A stretch of DNA of 52,424 nucleotides from Planctomycetaceae bacterium (GTDB lineage Bacteria > Planctomycetota > Planctomycetia > Pirellulales > Pirellulaceae), in NCBI GenBank assembly GCA_012959465.1, contig DUDC01000086.1, positions 1 through 52,424 of the forward strand, written 5' to 3'. A model generated the notes under the pieces. That model saw only the letters and a list, made by a program, of their open reading frames with translations, had not been told where the DNA came from and ran no database searches. A program made the translations under genes and the position numbers. The number at the start of each line of letters is the position of its first letter. The first letter of the stretch is position 1. Shown here in pieces: positions 36,668 to 46,408 of this stretch.

Positions 36668-36796
36668 TACGATGTCGACGCCTTTCTTCTACTTATGAGC
36701 GTTTCGCGCCACTCCTGCGTTGCAAGCACACGGAGCAGGCACGAACTCATCGTCGCTTCTCCATCTGCTTTCGTCGGCAGGGCGTGCCAAGGCAAG

Positions 36797-38050
36797 TTAC
36801 TCGTTGCCCAGGCAGTACAAGTACTCTTGGCGCTGTCCATTAACGCGGGCGGCGACCCTGGTGAATATTCGATTGCCCACAAATGCGGGTGTGGCGAACG
36901 CTTCGTTGCCTAGTTGGTTGTTGGCGACAGCCCGGAACTCCTCTGGATTTGCCTGGAAGACGAACGTTTTACCACGTTCGGTGGAGATGTAAATGTTGCC
37001 GCCAGCCAGGACAGGCGAAACACTCACCGGCCCGCCCAGACGGACTTTCCACATTTGCTGTCCGCTCTTTGCTTGCCAGCAGACGGCAATGCCAGTGTCA
37101 TTGACCGCGAAAATGTACCCGTCATGAATGAGCATTGATTGCTCGTAGCATTTTTCTGCGTTCTTCCATGCGATGCCCGAACCGTCACCGCGAATTGCAA
37201 TGGTCTCCTTCTTTGGATATCCACCGCTGGCATAGACCAAATCGTCATCCCAAATCAGCGTCCCACACGTAGCGTTTGTTGTTCCCGGAACACTCCATAA
37301 CTCATTGCCCGTTTTCGGATCGTAACTGGCCACTCGGTCGGCGCCACTGATCAACAGCTGGTCGCGCCCGGAGACCCTTCCAACCACAGGTGATGAGTAA
37401 CTAACAAACGCTCGCCTCGGAGTCTGCCAGCGTTTCTCCCCGTTGCTGCGGTTAAACGCCGCCAGATAGCCACCTGATTCAAACTCGGACGCAACGATGA
37501 TGAGGTCTCGATAAAGTAACGGCGAGGGTGCATATCCGTACCGGTATTTCTTCGGTCGGTAGTCACCAGCCTTTCTCTCCCAGACGATCTCTCCTTCGAA
37601 ATCGAGCGCGGCCAACTGCACCGAGTCATGGTTGCAGAAGGTGACGAAAATGTGCTGTCCGTCGGTCGCGGCCGTTGGTGTCGCGTGAGTGTTCTTGGCA
37701 TGAATCCGATTTGGAAAACCGCCCTGGTTGACGGCTGTCTTCCAAAGTTGCTTTCCGGTGGTGCGGTTGTAGCACAATACGTATTGCACTTGTGCCTGTT
37801 TGTCGGCCGTTGTCAGAACAACGAAATTGTCTTGCACGATGGGAGAAGAATGGCCGCGTCCGGGGATAGTTGTCTTCCAAATGACGTTGGTCGATTCGTC
37901 CCATCGTGTAGGAGGCCGCTCCAAACTTCCTGCGATACCGTCAAACGATGGGCCTCGCCACCACGGCCAAGCGTCGGCCGCAAGAACGTCGCGACTGGCC
38001 AACAACAACAACGCGGTCGTGACAACAGTGATCCATCGGTTGCAGTTCAT
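36797..38050 (-). CDS. Exported PQQ-type (BamB-like) beta-propeller protein
   Basis: A secreted 417-residue propeller protein. A signal peptide (CNRWITVVTTALLLLA, cleavage near VLA/AD) is followed by WPWWRGPSFDGIAG, a planctomycete hallmark of this group, and tryptophan-docking blades such as TGKQLWKTAV, EGEIVWERKAGD, NGEKRWQTPRR, TGNELWSVPG and SGQQMWKVRLGG. No PQQ-binding catalytic residues or heme motif are visible, so an enzymatic PQQ dehydrogenase is unlikely; a binding or scaffolding role is more probable. It lies 26 bases downstream of the sulfatase gene on the same strand and could share its transcript. Confidence 0.87.
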   Translation of the reverse strand: MNCNRWITVVTTALLLLASRDVLAADAWPWWRGPSFDGIAGSLERPPTRWDESTNVIWKTTIPGRGHSSPIVQDNFVVLTTADKQAQVQYVLCYNRTTGKQLWKTAVNQGGFPNRIHAKNTHATPTAATDGQHIFVTFCNHDSVQLAALDFEGEIVWERKAGDYRPKKYRYGYAPSPLLYRDLIIVASEFESGGYLAAFNRSNGEKRWQTPRRAFVSYSSPVVGRVSGRDQLLISGADRVASYDPKTGNELWSVPGTTNATCGTLIWDDDLVYASGGYPKKETIAIRGDGSGIAWKNAEKCYEQSMLIHDGYIFAVNDTGIAVCWQAKSGQQMWKVRLGGPVSVSPVLAGGNIYISTERGKTFVFQANPEEFRAVANNQLGNEAFATPAFVGNRIFTRVAARVNGQRQEYLYCLGNE

Positions 38051-38076
38051 TGTTCATCCTCGTGTCTTGGGTGGAG

Positions 38077-39969
38077 TCAATTCGGCTTCTTCTTCCGTTT
38101 TCTCGGATTCACATTCACGCCAGGTTTGGTTTTTCCTGCCAAGTATAACATTCGTCGTTTGACTTGGTCGTTGGTCGCGTTCACCTTTATCTCGGCAACG
38201 TTCAGTTGGAAACTTGGCGAGCGATCTTGCAGGAAGACCGCCGAGTTGAGGGCGATAGCAGCTACGACTGGTGAGGTGGTTTCGCTGAGGATTCGTCGCA
38301 GTGCCGGCCGAGGATCTTCGCCTGTAACGATCGCCAGGAACTCGGCCGCGCGGAGCTGGACCAGATGTTCCGTGTCGTCTGATAGTTTGCGAATCTCCGC
38401 CGCTAACGGTGCCGCACGCTTACCGAAACAGCTGCAGGCGACCACTGCCCAGTAGCGTTCCCAGCGGTCCGACGACTGAAGTGATTGTTGCAGTTGGTGC
38501 CGGGCAGCGGGGAAGTCTAGTACCGCTAGATCGGCTACGTCGACAAGTCGCGAAATCTGTTTGCGGTGTTGCTGTCCGTACTCCGCTCCGGCTGGCAGAA
38601 TCTCGTCGACCAAGAAGCTCTCTGGATAGAAGCTCAAGTCGGGTAGGTCTTTGACGATCTGCTGAAGCCGAGTACGCAATTGAAGCAATACATCGCGGTA
38701 CTTCGGATCGTTGCCCAGGTTATTGACTTCGTGTGGATCTGCTTCCACGTCATAGAGTGCTTCAGCGGGGCGAGGTTGAAAAAACTGCGACTGAACATCG
38801 TTCAGCTTTCCCATGCGATACATGTCTCGCCACTCCGAGTAGGCCAACATGATGTAGCGGTAGTTATTTTGAAGTCCGTCCGGATAGAACGAGTGGTAGT
38901 TGCGTATGTACTTAAAACGACCTTTACGTAACGATCGGCAGACATCATATTTTTCATCAAAACGGTCGGCGTGCCCAAACGCCTCGTCACGGGCATCAAT
39001 TTCCGCTCGGTCGACGCCCTTTCCCAGGAACGCCTTGCCATCCATTGTCTCAGGAACTTTGACTCCAGCGATGTTTAGAACGGTTGGTCCAAAGTCGATG
39101 AATTGCACGAAACCGTCGGTCCGATTTCCCGCCGTCCAAGGTGCAAGGTGCTGCCAGTTTTTGGGAGTATAGACCACGAGGGGAACGTGAAGCCCCGATT
39201 CGTAAACGTATCCTTTGCTGCGCGGAAGGACACCGCCGTGGTCGCCAAAATAGAAGATGAATGTGTCGTCAAGTAGATTGTCTTCTTTCAACTTGCCAAT
39301 GATGTCGGCCACATTTTCGTCCACGGCCCGCATCCGGTCATGGTACCGAGCATACGTGTAGCGAAACAGGGGCGTATCGGGATGGTAGTCGGCAAGCTTG
39401 ATATCCTCAGGATTTGTCGTCAGCGAATCGTAGTTGATTTGCGCACGGCGAAAGTGTAGCGAACTCTCATGCGACAGCGTCGTCGTTTGCATATGAAAAA
39501 ACGGCGTCGTACTGGTCGGACGATTACGCCAAGAGGCTTTGCCCGATGATGCGTCCCACACTTTGCCCTCGACGACGTTGTAGTCCTTCTTCGACCTGTT
39601 CGTTGTGTAGTATCCCGCGTCCCTCAGGTATGCCGGAAACATTTTCCCGCCGCCAGGCAATTTGGCCACACTCGTCTTGCGGTGATATTGAAAACCGACT
39701 CTCGGCGCATAACAGCCCGTCATCAGTGTCGTTCTGGCTACCGAACAGACCGGCGCGCATGAAAACGCGTGATTGAACGTGATGCCTTGTGCCGCTAAAT
39801 CCTCGATGGCCGGCGTGACTCCTAATGGGGCACCGTAAAGGCGCAGGTAGTGGATCGAGTTGTCCTCAGAGAGTATCCAGACGACATTCGGACGCTCGGC
39901 AGCCAACGATTTGTCGTCAACGACCGAAAACGCAGAAACAAGCAAACCGAAAAGTAGAAAACGTCGCAT
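38077..39969 (-). CDS. Exported sulfatase (sulfamidase-like) with unusual formylglycine motif
   Basis: Secreted sulfatase of 630 residues counted from ATG 39969. It has a signal peptide (MRRFLLFGLLVSAFSV), metal-binding start RPNVVWILSEDNS, and the active-site region SCAPVCSVARTTLMTG. The formylglycine motif is C75-S-V-A-R79, with V where the common motif CxPxR has proline; a second cysteine, C71, lies just ahead. Later features are FIFYFGDHGGVLPRSKG and RFKYIRNYH. Residues about 450-630 form a HEAT-like helical tail (QLRAAEFLAIVTGEDPR). The overall shape resembles N-sulfoglucosamine sulfohydrolase-type enzymes. It would remove sulfate from a glycan outside the cytoplasm after modification by a formylglycine-generating enzyme. 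GTG 39984 is an alternative start. Confidence 0.9.
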   Translation of the reverse strand: MRRFLLFGLLVSAFSVVDDKSLAAERPNVVWILSEDNSIHYLRLYGAPLGVTPAIEDLAAQGITFNHAFSCAPVCSVARTTLMTGCYAPRVGFQYHRKTSVAKLPGGGKMFPAYLRDAGYYTTNRSKKDYNVVEGKVWDASSGKASWRNRPTSTTPFFHMQTTTLSHESSLHFRRAQINYDSLTTNPEDIKLADYHPDTPLFRYTYARYHDRMRAVDENVADIIGKLKEDNLLDDTFIFYFGDHGGVLPRSKGYVYESGLHVPLVVYTPKNWQHLAPWTAGNRTDGFVQFIDFGPTVLNIAGVKVPETMDGKAFLGKGVDRAEIDARDEAFGHADRFDEKYDVCRSLRKGRFKYIRNYHSFYPDGLQNNYRYIMLAYSEWRDMYRMGKLNDVQSQFFQPRPAEALYDVEADPHEVNNLGNDPKYRDVLLQLRTRLQQIVKDLPDLSFYPESFLVDEILPAGAEYGQQHRKQISRLVDVADLAVLDFPAARHQLQQSLQSSDRWERYWAVVACSCFGKRAAPLAAEIRKLSDDTEHLVQLRAAEFLAIVTGEDPRPALRRILSETTSPVVAAIALNSAVFLQDRSPSFQLNVAEIKVNATNDQVKRRMLYLAGKTKPGVNVNPRKRKKKPN

Positions 39970-40036
39970 TGAATTGGTTCTCACGAATTAGCAGCACACA
40001 CCGTATCTGTCGTTGTTAAGCACTCGATGTGCTTCA

Positions 40037-41359
40037 CTAATCTCTCTGAATCAACGTGCAAAGCGAATAGGGCACGCCATTAATCTGAAACTGGAGTTCA
40101 CCGTAATGGGCGAGGTGTCCATCCTTCGGTAAGTCGATTTCTGCGATGTACTTATCCCGATACATTCTCAGCGGTTCCGAATTCCATTCTGATTTACGAA
40201 AGTCCTTGGTATCTGAATGAGCGGTCCACAGTCTTGAGGCAATGGGCTTCTCGGAAGTAGACACAAGAAACTGAATCGTGTTTCCGTTGGCGACTCGAGT
40301 CCAAGTCAATTTCGGAAGTGGAGTTTCACTTGCCACATGTTGGAAGAACCCGGCGACTGTTGATAGCGCAAGTTCGATTCCACCGTTGAGGCCATGTCCC
40401 GCGTTGGGAACCTGAAGAACGTACTTGGGACCGACCAGATCAGGCCAGTACAACCGCATTGCGTCCACCACCCAATACGGGTCGTTCGTGCCGTTCACCA
40501 TCAATTTTGGTAGTCCGAGTTGCTTGCGGTAAGTGTAGGGATCCATCATTCGTCGCAGTTGAGCCTCGCGAGGCGATTCGTCACCTTCCACGATCAGACC
40601 CTTGCTTGTGTAGTCAATAATCTGCTCGCTGTACTTGCCCCAAGAATCCAATTGGTGCTTCATTTGTGGGCGAAAATTCAACACGTCGATCACAATCGGG
40701 GCGGTGCCAACAATTCGTTTGTCGGCAACCGGAGTCAGCCAACTCGTCCAACCTCGTTTCGAGGCGCCCGTAATCACAAACCCTTTAACCTCGGTCTTCC
40801 ACTCATTCTTGGCAAGTTCTTCGATTGCGTCCATTGCCCTGCTGGCGCTCTTGACCATCGGGAACAACAACGGCCAGGTTTCATCACCCGTTTTTAGGTA
40901 CTGCAACCAGGTCTCGGTAATCAAGTCATCCTCTCGCCGCCCGCCGAACAGAGGTTGGTTTGGTACTTGATGGATCGTCGCGACTCGGGCGCTGCACAAC
41001 TGCGCTAACGCTAATCCCCGTTCGAGATCTTCACGGTCTGGACGTCGTCCATTACTGCCACCTGTCACAAAGAGAAGGACGTGGTTTTTATGCGTTAGTT
41101 GTTTCGGTTCATACACAAACAACGCGTGTTTCCAGACGATGCCTTGCCACTTTTGCGATGTTAGATCCATATCGTAGATCGTTCCCCCGCCAACGTCTTG
41201 ACGCTCATTGAGCTTCCAGGCGAAAACCTTGTCTTCCTGTTTCAAGTAGCGAAACAACGCTTGTGGCACATCGCTGTCGGCATTTTGGGCAACGGCATTG
41301 CCAATCATGAGGCCGATTACGCATGTGCCTATTAGGAACGACCGAATGCGTTGATTCAT
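40037..41359 (-). CDS. PhoPQ-activated pathogenicity-related (PqaA-type) exported hydrolase
   Basis: Secreted 440-residue alpha/beta-hydrolase-fold protein of the PhoPQ-activated pathogenicity-related family. A signal peptide covers the first 24 residues (RIRSFLIGTCVIGLMIGNAV). The nucleophile is S200 in ITGASKRGWTSWL, and FVTGGSNGRRP near residue 98 forms the oxyanion region. PVADKRIVGTAPIVIDVLN and GTNDPYWVVDAMRLYW (with the expected acid) and NAGHGLNGG (with the histidine) complete the pattern. Function in planctomycetes is unknown; an esterase on glycan-linked acyl groups is possible. It is the first gene of the minus-strand run, divergent from the cytochrome/DUF1549 gene. Confidence 0.87.
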   Translation of the reverse strand: MNQRIRSFLIGTCVIGLMIGNAVAQNADSDVPQALFRYLKQEDKVFAWKLNERQDVGGGTIYDMDLTSQKWQGIVWKHALFVYEPKQLTHKNHVLLFVTGGSNGRRPDREDLERGLALAQLCSARVATIHQVPNQPLFGGRREDDLITETWLQYLKTGDETWPLLFPMVKSASRAMDAIEELAKNEWKTEVKGFVITGASKRGWTSWLTPVADKRIVGTAPIVIDVLNFRPQMKHQLDSWGKYSEQIIDYTSKGLIVEGDESPREAQLRRMMDPYTYRKQLGLPKLMVNGTNDPYWVVDAMRLYWPDLVGPKYVLQVPNAGHGLNGGIELALSTVAGFFQHVASETPLPKLTWTRVANGNTIQFLVSTSEKPIASRLWTAHSDTKDFRKSEWNSEPLRMYRDKYIAEIDLPKDGHLAHYGELQFQINGVPYSLCTLIQRD

Positions 41360-41745
41360 GGATTCTCCTAGTGGTCAAACGGTGAGGCGATCGACGGGTC
41401 CGTCCGAAACATCGAACCATCAAGGTTCGACGTTTGCCGGCGGATACGACACAACCAGAGATGGTTATTCGGTCGTGATTTCGATGCGGCTGATGTAAAT
41501 GGAAAGCGAATCGAATGACGTTCCCGCGATGGTTCGTTCTTAACCCGGTCGGCGCTGCGAGTCAACTACTAACCGGTCGGTCGGTAGGAATGTTCACCCG
41601 TCCGGTAATCGCGTGCCGACATCGCCAACCATTATTGTCAACGTTTCCGGCCGGCTTGTCTGCAGAGCCAACAAACCTTGCCTTCGTTACGTCTCTTGCT
41701 GATAATGTCGTTCACCCACCTTACCCTGCCTTCCTTGGAAAACTC
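41360..41745. other. Divergent intergenic region with a perfect inverted repeat
   Basis: These 386 bases hold no convincing gene; the large plus-strand frame continues into it but without homologous sequence. A perfect stem TCGAACC / GGTTCGA at 41412-41418 and 41424-41430, with loop ATCAA, lies 53 bases upstream of the minus-strand start. It is a candidate operator or leader hairpin. Promoters for both directions should lie here but no clear boxes were found. Confidence 0.4.
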
Positions 41746-44700
41746 ATGAGCTTTCACTCCAACGCCATTGCCTCGGCACGGACCCCGCATCTGGCAATGG
41801 TAGTCTGCCTTTTTTTTGGATCCGCATCGTCAGGCGAGGAGCGTTTGACGTATGAGGAACACATTCGCCCGATTTTTCGAGTCCATTGTTTTGATTGTCA
41901 CGGGGCCAGCGAGGAGATTGAGGGTGAGCTGGACCTGCGGCTCGTTCGTCTCATGAAATCGGGCGGTGAATCTGGTCCGGCCATTTTGCCTGGATCTGCC
42001 GACGAGAGTCTCTTCCTGCAGCGGATTCGCGCCGGCGAAATGCCTCCAAAGGGAGAAGTGAGCGAAGATGAAATCGCCATCTTGGAGCGTTGGATTAACG
42101 CCGGCGCCATAACGTCCCGTGCAGAGCCCGATCAGATTGCGTCAGGATTGGGAATCACCCTTGAGGAACGGCAGTTCTGGGCATTTCAGCCGGTCCAGCG
42201 ACCGGTTCCACCGGATGTGGCCGAGCGCGGCACGATCAACAATCCGATCGATGCATTTCTGTTGGCTCGCATGCCAATCGGGCTTGCTTTCTCGTCGGTC
42301 GCCGATCGTGCCACGTTGGTCAAACGTCTCTATCTCGATCTGTGGGGTTTGCCACCTACGCCCGAGGAAATGGATCACTGGCTGTCAGAGCAAGAGGGTT
42401 GGTACGAGCGGTTGATCGATGAATTACTTGAATCACCCCGTTATGGCGAACGCTGGGGGCGGCATTGGTTGGACATCGCTGGCTACGCTGATTCGGAAGG
42501 ATACACGGTAGCGGATGCCGATCGCCCCTGGGCTTGGAAGTACCGAGATTACGTCGTGCGAGCGATAAATTCAGACAAGCCAATCGATCGTTTTATTGTC
42601 GAGCAATTGGCGGGTGATGATCTGGTTGGTGGACGATCGGGTGACCTAACGGCGGAACAAATCGAGCTGTTCACCGCGACGGGATTCTTGCGAATGGCAG
42701 CCGACGGCACGGGTAGTGGTGCCAACACACCTGAGGCCCGCAACCAAGTGGTCACCGACACCATTCGGATCGTCAGTTCATCATTATTATCGATAAGCAT
42801 GGGGTGTGCTCAGTGTCACGATCATCGTTACGACCCGATACTCCAGTCGGACTACTACGCGATGCGAGCGATATTCGAACCAGCTTTGGATTGGCAAAAG
42901 TGGCAAGTGCCGTCGCAGCGGCGGGTGTCGTTGTACACGGTGGCGGATCGCAAACGGGCTTCCGAAATTGAGTCTGAAGCTCAGAAAGTCGCCGCGGAAA
43001 GGGCTGCGAAGCAGGCCGAGTTTATGAAACAAGCCTTAGAAAAAGAGTTAGAAAAGTATGAGGCTCCCTTAAAGGAGACACTGCGGGCCGCATATCAGAC
43101 GGTGGCGGACAAGCGATCGGATAGACAGAAATCGCTACTCAAACAATACCCTAGCGTTAACATCAACCCAGGTGTGTTGTATCAGTATCTTCCCAAGGCG
43201 GCAGAGGAGCTTAAGAGCTTCGACACGAAGATCGCCGACATCCGAGCAAAGAAGCCAGTTGAGGAATTCTTGCGTGCCCTCGTGGAACCGACCGGACGCA
43301 ATGTCGAGACTCGCCTTTTTCACCGCGGGGAATACAAGAACCCAAAACAGATCGTTGGTCCGGCAGCCCTGACGGTTGTGTCTCCGCTCGGCCACCCACA
43401 ACAATTCGCACTCGACGATACAACGTTGCCGTCGACAGGACGGCGGTTGGCCTATGCGACATGGCTCACGAATGGAACACACCCGCTTGTGACAAGGAAC
43501 TTGGTAAATCGATTTTGGATGCATCACTTTGGCCGCGGAATCGTTTCCACACCCGCCGAATTCGGCAAATTGGGAACGACTCCTTCGCACCCTGACTTGC
43601 TTGATTGGCTTGCATCGGAGTTCACCGCAAGCGGTTGGAGCCTCAAACAGTTTCATCGGTTAATCCTGACCTCTGCCGCGTGGCGCCAATCGGCCCGCAC
43701 CGATTCCAAACAACTGAGTTTAGATCGGTCGAATCAGTTTTACGCGAGATGGTCGTTAAGACGTTTGGAAGCCGAAGTCGTCCGGGATCGCACGCTGGCT
43801 GTTGGCGGCCAGTTGGACTTCACCATTGGTGGGCCGCCCGTTGGCATAAAGTCAGATGATTCGGGGCAAGTTGTCGTCAACGGAAATTCAAGGCGTCGCA
43901 GTTTGTACGTGCGAGTTCGTCGCAGTCAACCAGTCGCCATGTTGCAGGTTTTTGATGCGCCTGTGATGGAAGTCAATTGTGAGAAGCGTTCTTCATCGAC
44001 GGTTGCCACTCAGTCGTTGATGTTGATGAACAGTCAGTTCATTTTGGACCGGGCCGCCGACCTTGCCACGGCGGCAGCGGCGCACCCAGTTGACCTCGAC
44101 GACCCTCTGTTGGCGAGTTTGCCTCGGCTGCCCGTGGTTGCGTCATCCGCCTGGCATTATGGACACGGTGGTTTTGATCCCGCCAAAGGTACTCGATTCA
44201 CACCCTTGCCTCACTGGACTGAAAGTGCCTGGCAGGGTGGGCCAGAGCTCCCTGATCCGAAACTTAATTGGGTGATTGTGAACGCTCAAGGTGGCCATAC
44301 TGGCGACGGGGAAGATCTCTCCTCGATACGCCGTTTTGTCGCGCCGGCAGCCGGAAGAGTCACAGTAACGGGCCAGTTAAGTCATGGCAGCGAGAATGGT
44401 GACGGCGTCCAGGGACGCGTGATTTTCGGTCGCCAGGTCTTGGGTAAATGGGTAGCATTTCACGGCACTACCGAGACCAGACCTGCCGTATTCGATGTGG
44501 GCGCTGGCGAGGCGATAGACTTCTTGGTAGATCGCCGAAATACCGTGACGTCCGATTCGTACACTTGGGCGGTGAAAATCCACTGGAAAGGCGCCGACGG
44601 TAGCGAGCTTACGTTTGATTCGACGTCAGATTTCCGCGGCCCGAACGACGAAGTCGACGCATTGCCAGCGAAGATGATTCGCGTCTGGCAATTGGCGCTG

Positions 44701-44877
44701 TGCCGCCGTCCCTCTCCAGATGAACTTCTGAGCGTTGTCGATTTTGCCTCGAAACAGCTGGCATACTTGGATGGACATAGGGACAGATTGCCGAAAGACG
44801 TTTCGCCCGTGCGACAAGTCCTAGTCAATCTGGCTCAAGTTCTGATAACATCGAACGAGTTTCTATATGTCGACTAG
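41746..44877 (+). CDS. Planctomycete cytochrome c / DUF1549 / DUF1553 protein
   Basis: Exported protein of 1043 residues. A signal peptide is followed by a planctomycete cytochrome c domain with heme motif CFDCH (C48, C51, H52) and AGEMPPKG as the likely methionine ligand. Next comes DUF1549 (about 195-400), beginning NPIDAFLLARM and holding RYGERWGRHWLDIAGYADSE and a second CxxCH motif (GCAQCHDHRYDP). A coiled coil (about 405-470) precedes DUF1553 (from about 560; RLAYATWLTNGTHPLVTRNL). A beta-rich insert of about 175 residues lies near 785-960, before the DUF1553 end IRVWQLALCRRPSPDE. ATG 41746 is chosen at the signal peptide. It overlaps the downstream DUF1501 gene by 11 bases, the usual planctomycete pairing. 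Function of the pair is unknown but it probably forms an extracytoplasmic redox or glycan-acting complex. Confidence 0.92.
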   Translation: MSFHSNAIASARTPHLAMVVCLFFGSASSGEERLTYEEHIRPIFRVHCFDCHGASEEIEGELDLRLVRLMKSGGESGPAILPGSADESLFLQRIRAGEMPPKGEVSEDEIAILERWINAGAITSRAEPDQIASGLGITLEERQFWAFQPVQRPVPPDVAERGTINNPIDAFLLARMPIGLAFSSVADRATLVKRLYLDLWGLPPTPEEMDHWLSEQEGWYERLIDELLESPRYGERWGRHWLDIAGYADSEGYTVADADRPWAWKYRDYVVRAINSDKPIDRFIVEQLAGDDLVGGRSGDLTAEQIELFTATGFLRMAADGTGSGANTPEARNQVVTDTIRIVSSSLLSISMGCAQCHDHRYDPILQSDYYAMRAIFEPALDWQKWQVPSQRRVSLYTVADRKRASEIESEAQKVAAERAAKQAEFMKQALEKELEKYEAPLKETLRAAYQTVADKRSDRQKSLLKQYPSVNINPGVLYQYLPKAAEELKSFDTKIADIRAKKPVEEFLRALVEPTGRNVETRLFHRGEYKNPKQIVGPAALTVVSPLGHPQQFALDDTTLPSTGRRLAYATWLTNGTHPLVTRNLVNRFWMHHFGRGIVSTPAEFGKLGTTPSHPDLLDWLASEFTASGWSLKQFHRLILTSAAWRQSARTDSKQLSLDRSNQFYARWSLRRLEAEVVRDRTLAVGGQLDFTIGGPPVGIKSDDSGQVVVNGNSRRRSLYVRVRRSQPVAMLQVFDAPVMEVNCEKRSSSTVATQSLMLMNSQFILDRAADLATAAAAHPVDLDDPLLASLPRLPVVASSAWHYGHGGFDPAKGTRFTPLPHWTESAWQGGPELPDPKLNWVIVNAQGGHTGDGEDLSSIRRFVAPAAGRVTVTGQLSHGSENGDGVQGRVIFGRQVLGKWVAFHGTTETRPAVFDVGAGEAIDFLVDRRNTVTSDSYTWAVKIHWKGADGSELTFDSTSDFRGPNDEVDALPAKMIRVWQLALCRRPSPDELLSVVDFASKQLAYLDGHRDRLPKDVSPVRQVLVNLAQVLITSNEFLYVD

Positions 44878-46372
44878 ATACAACGAAGATTCTCCTCCGC
44901 TCGGCTCGGCAGCTCAGCACGGTCAATCGCGACCAGCCGAAATCTCGCGGCGCAGTTTCCTGCAGCACAACGCGATGGGCCTGGGCACAGTGGCATTGGC
45001 ATGTCTGTTGCGGGAAGAGCAATTGCTTGCCAAGCCGAAAGTGATTGCATTCGACCCGTCGCAAGTTAATCTTAAGCCGAAATCGCCTCCCAGCAAAGCA
45101 ACCGCAAGTGCCATGATTTCACTGTTTCAGCACGGTGGTCCGTCGCATATGGATCTGACCGATCCGAAGCCAGAACTTAGTAAACGACACAATCAAGAAT
45201 ACTCCGGTGACGTTGCTTACAGCTTTATTAATGAAGCCAGCAAGAAACTGTTGGGAAGTCAATGGAAATTCTCTCCACGCGGTGAGTGCGGCACGCAGTT
45301 TTCAGAACTCTTGCCTCATATATCGGAAGTGGCCGATGACATCTGTTTGTTGCGGGGTATGCACACTGGCGCCAACGGGCACGAAGTTTCGATTCGCTAC
45401 TTTCATGGCGGCATCCCAGGCGTGCTCGGGCGACCTCATTTGGCGAGTTGGTTATTGTACGCGTTGGGATCAGAGTCGCAGGACTTGCCGTCCTACCTAG
45501 TATTGACTGACCCAGGCGGTCACCCAGTGGACGGAGTAAATAACTGGTCAAACGGGTTCATGCCTCCACTCTTCCAAGGCACGGTTTTGCGGCCGGTGGA
45601 ACCAAGAATCTTAAATCTTGATCCACCACCCCACTTGCAGGGCACGCTACAGCAGCAGAACTTGGCTCTTTTGGACCAATTGAATCGAAAGCACCTGGCA
45701 CAGCATGCTGGCGAAGCGGATCTGAATGCTCGCATCGCCAGCTATGAGTTGGCGGCAAGAATGCAAACGGCGGCCCGCGAGGCGTTGGATGTCAGTCGGG
45801 AAACTGCCGCCACTCACCGGCTTTATGGTCTTGATGATCCCGCCACTAAAGAATACGGAACTCGCTGCCTTATCGCTCGCCGTTTGGTTGAGAGGGGCGT
45901 CAGATTCGTACAGCTGTTCTTGAACGGTCAACCGTGGGACAACCACAGCAGCATCAAGACCACCTTGCCAGCAGTGTGCAAACGCACCGATCAGCCCGCC
46001 GCTGCGCTAGTCAAAGATCTCAAACAACGCGGAATGCTAGACTCCACGATCGTGCATTGGGGAGGTGAGATCGGACGTCTCCCGGTGACCCAGGACCATG
46101 GCGCTTCTGAAAAGGCTGGTCGCGATCACAACGGCCAGGGGTTCAGTATCTGGTTAGCAGGTGGGGGTTTTCAGCCCGGGATGTCCTACGGAGCGACCGA
46201 TGAATTTGGTCATCGAGCGGTCGATGGAATCGTGACGCCTAACGATTTTCAAGCAACGATCATGCACCTATTCGGATTGGACCAATCACAATTGGTTTAC
46301 GTCCACAATGGTCAAGAACAGATCATCACCAACGGTCGATCGTCGCGTGTGGTCAAGGAAATCTTGCAATAG
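44867..46372 (+). CDS. Tat-exported DUF1501 protein
   Basis: A 501-residue protein of the DUF1501 family (sulfatase/alkaline-phosphatase-like fold, function unproven). A twin-arginine signal is present: SRRSFLQHNAMGLGTVALAC, so it is exported folded, probably with bound metal. Family features are SLFQHGGPSHMDLTDPKPEL, LLRGMHTGANGHE, GTRCLIARRLVERGVRFVQLF, HWGGEIGRLPV and DHNGQGFSIWLAGGGF. Its start overlaps the DUF1549/DUF1553 stop by 11 bases, so both are translated from one message. In planctomycetes such pairs recur in many copies per genome with different sugar-related neighbours; here an SMP-30-type propeller follows 36 bases later. Confidence 0.93.
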   Translation: MSTRYNEDSPPLGSAAQHGQSRPAEISRRSFLQHNAMGLGTVALACLLREEQLLAKPKVIAFDPSQVNLKPKSPPSKATASAMISLFQHGGPSHMDLTDPKPELSKRHNQEYSGDVAYSFINEASKKLLGSQWKFSPRGECGTQFSELLPHISEVADDICLLRGMHTGANGHEVSIRYFHGGIPGVLGRPHLASWLLYALGSESQDLPSYLVLTDPGGHPVDGVNNWSNGFMPPLFQGTVLRPVEPRILNLDPPPHLQGTLQQQNLALLDQLNRKHLAQHAGEADLNARIASYELAARMQTAAREALDVSRETAATHRLYGLDDPATKEYGTRCLIARRLVERGVRFVQLFLNGQPWDNHSSIKTTLPAVCKRTDQPAAALVKDLKQRGMLDSTIVHWGGEIGRLPVTQDHGASEKAGRDHNGQGFSIWLAGGGFQPGMSYGATDEFGHRAVDGIVTPNDFQATIMHLFGLDQSQLVYVHNGQEQIITNGRSSRVVKEILQ

Positions 46373-46408
46373 CGTTTTTCCGTCGTGTCAAAATAGCGAG
46401 TTATTTTC

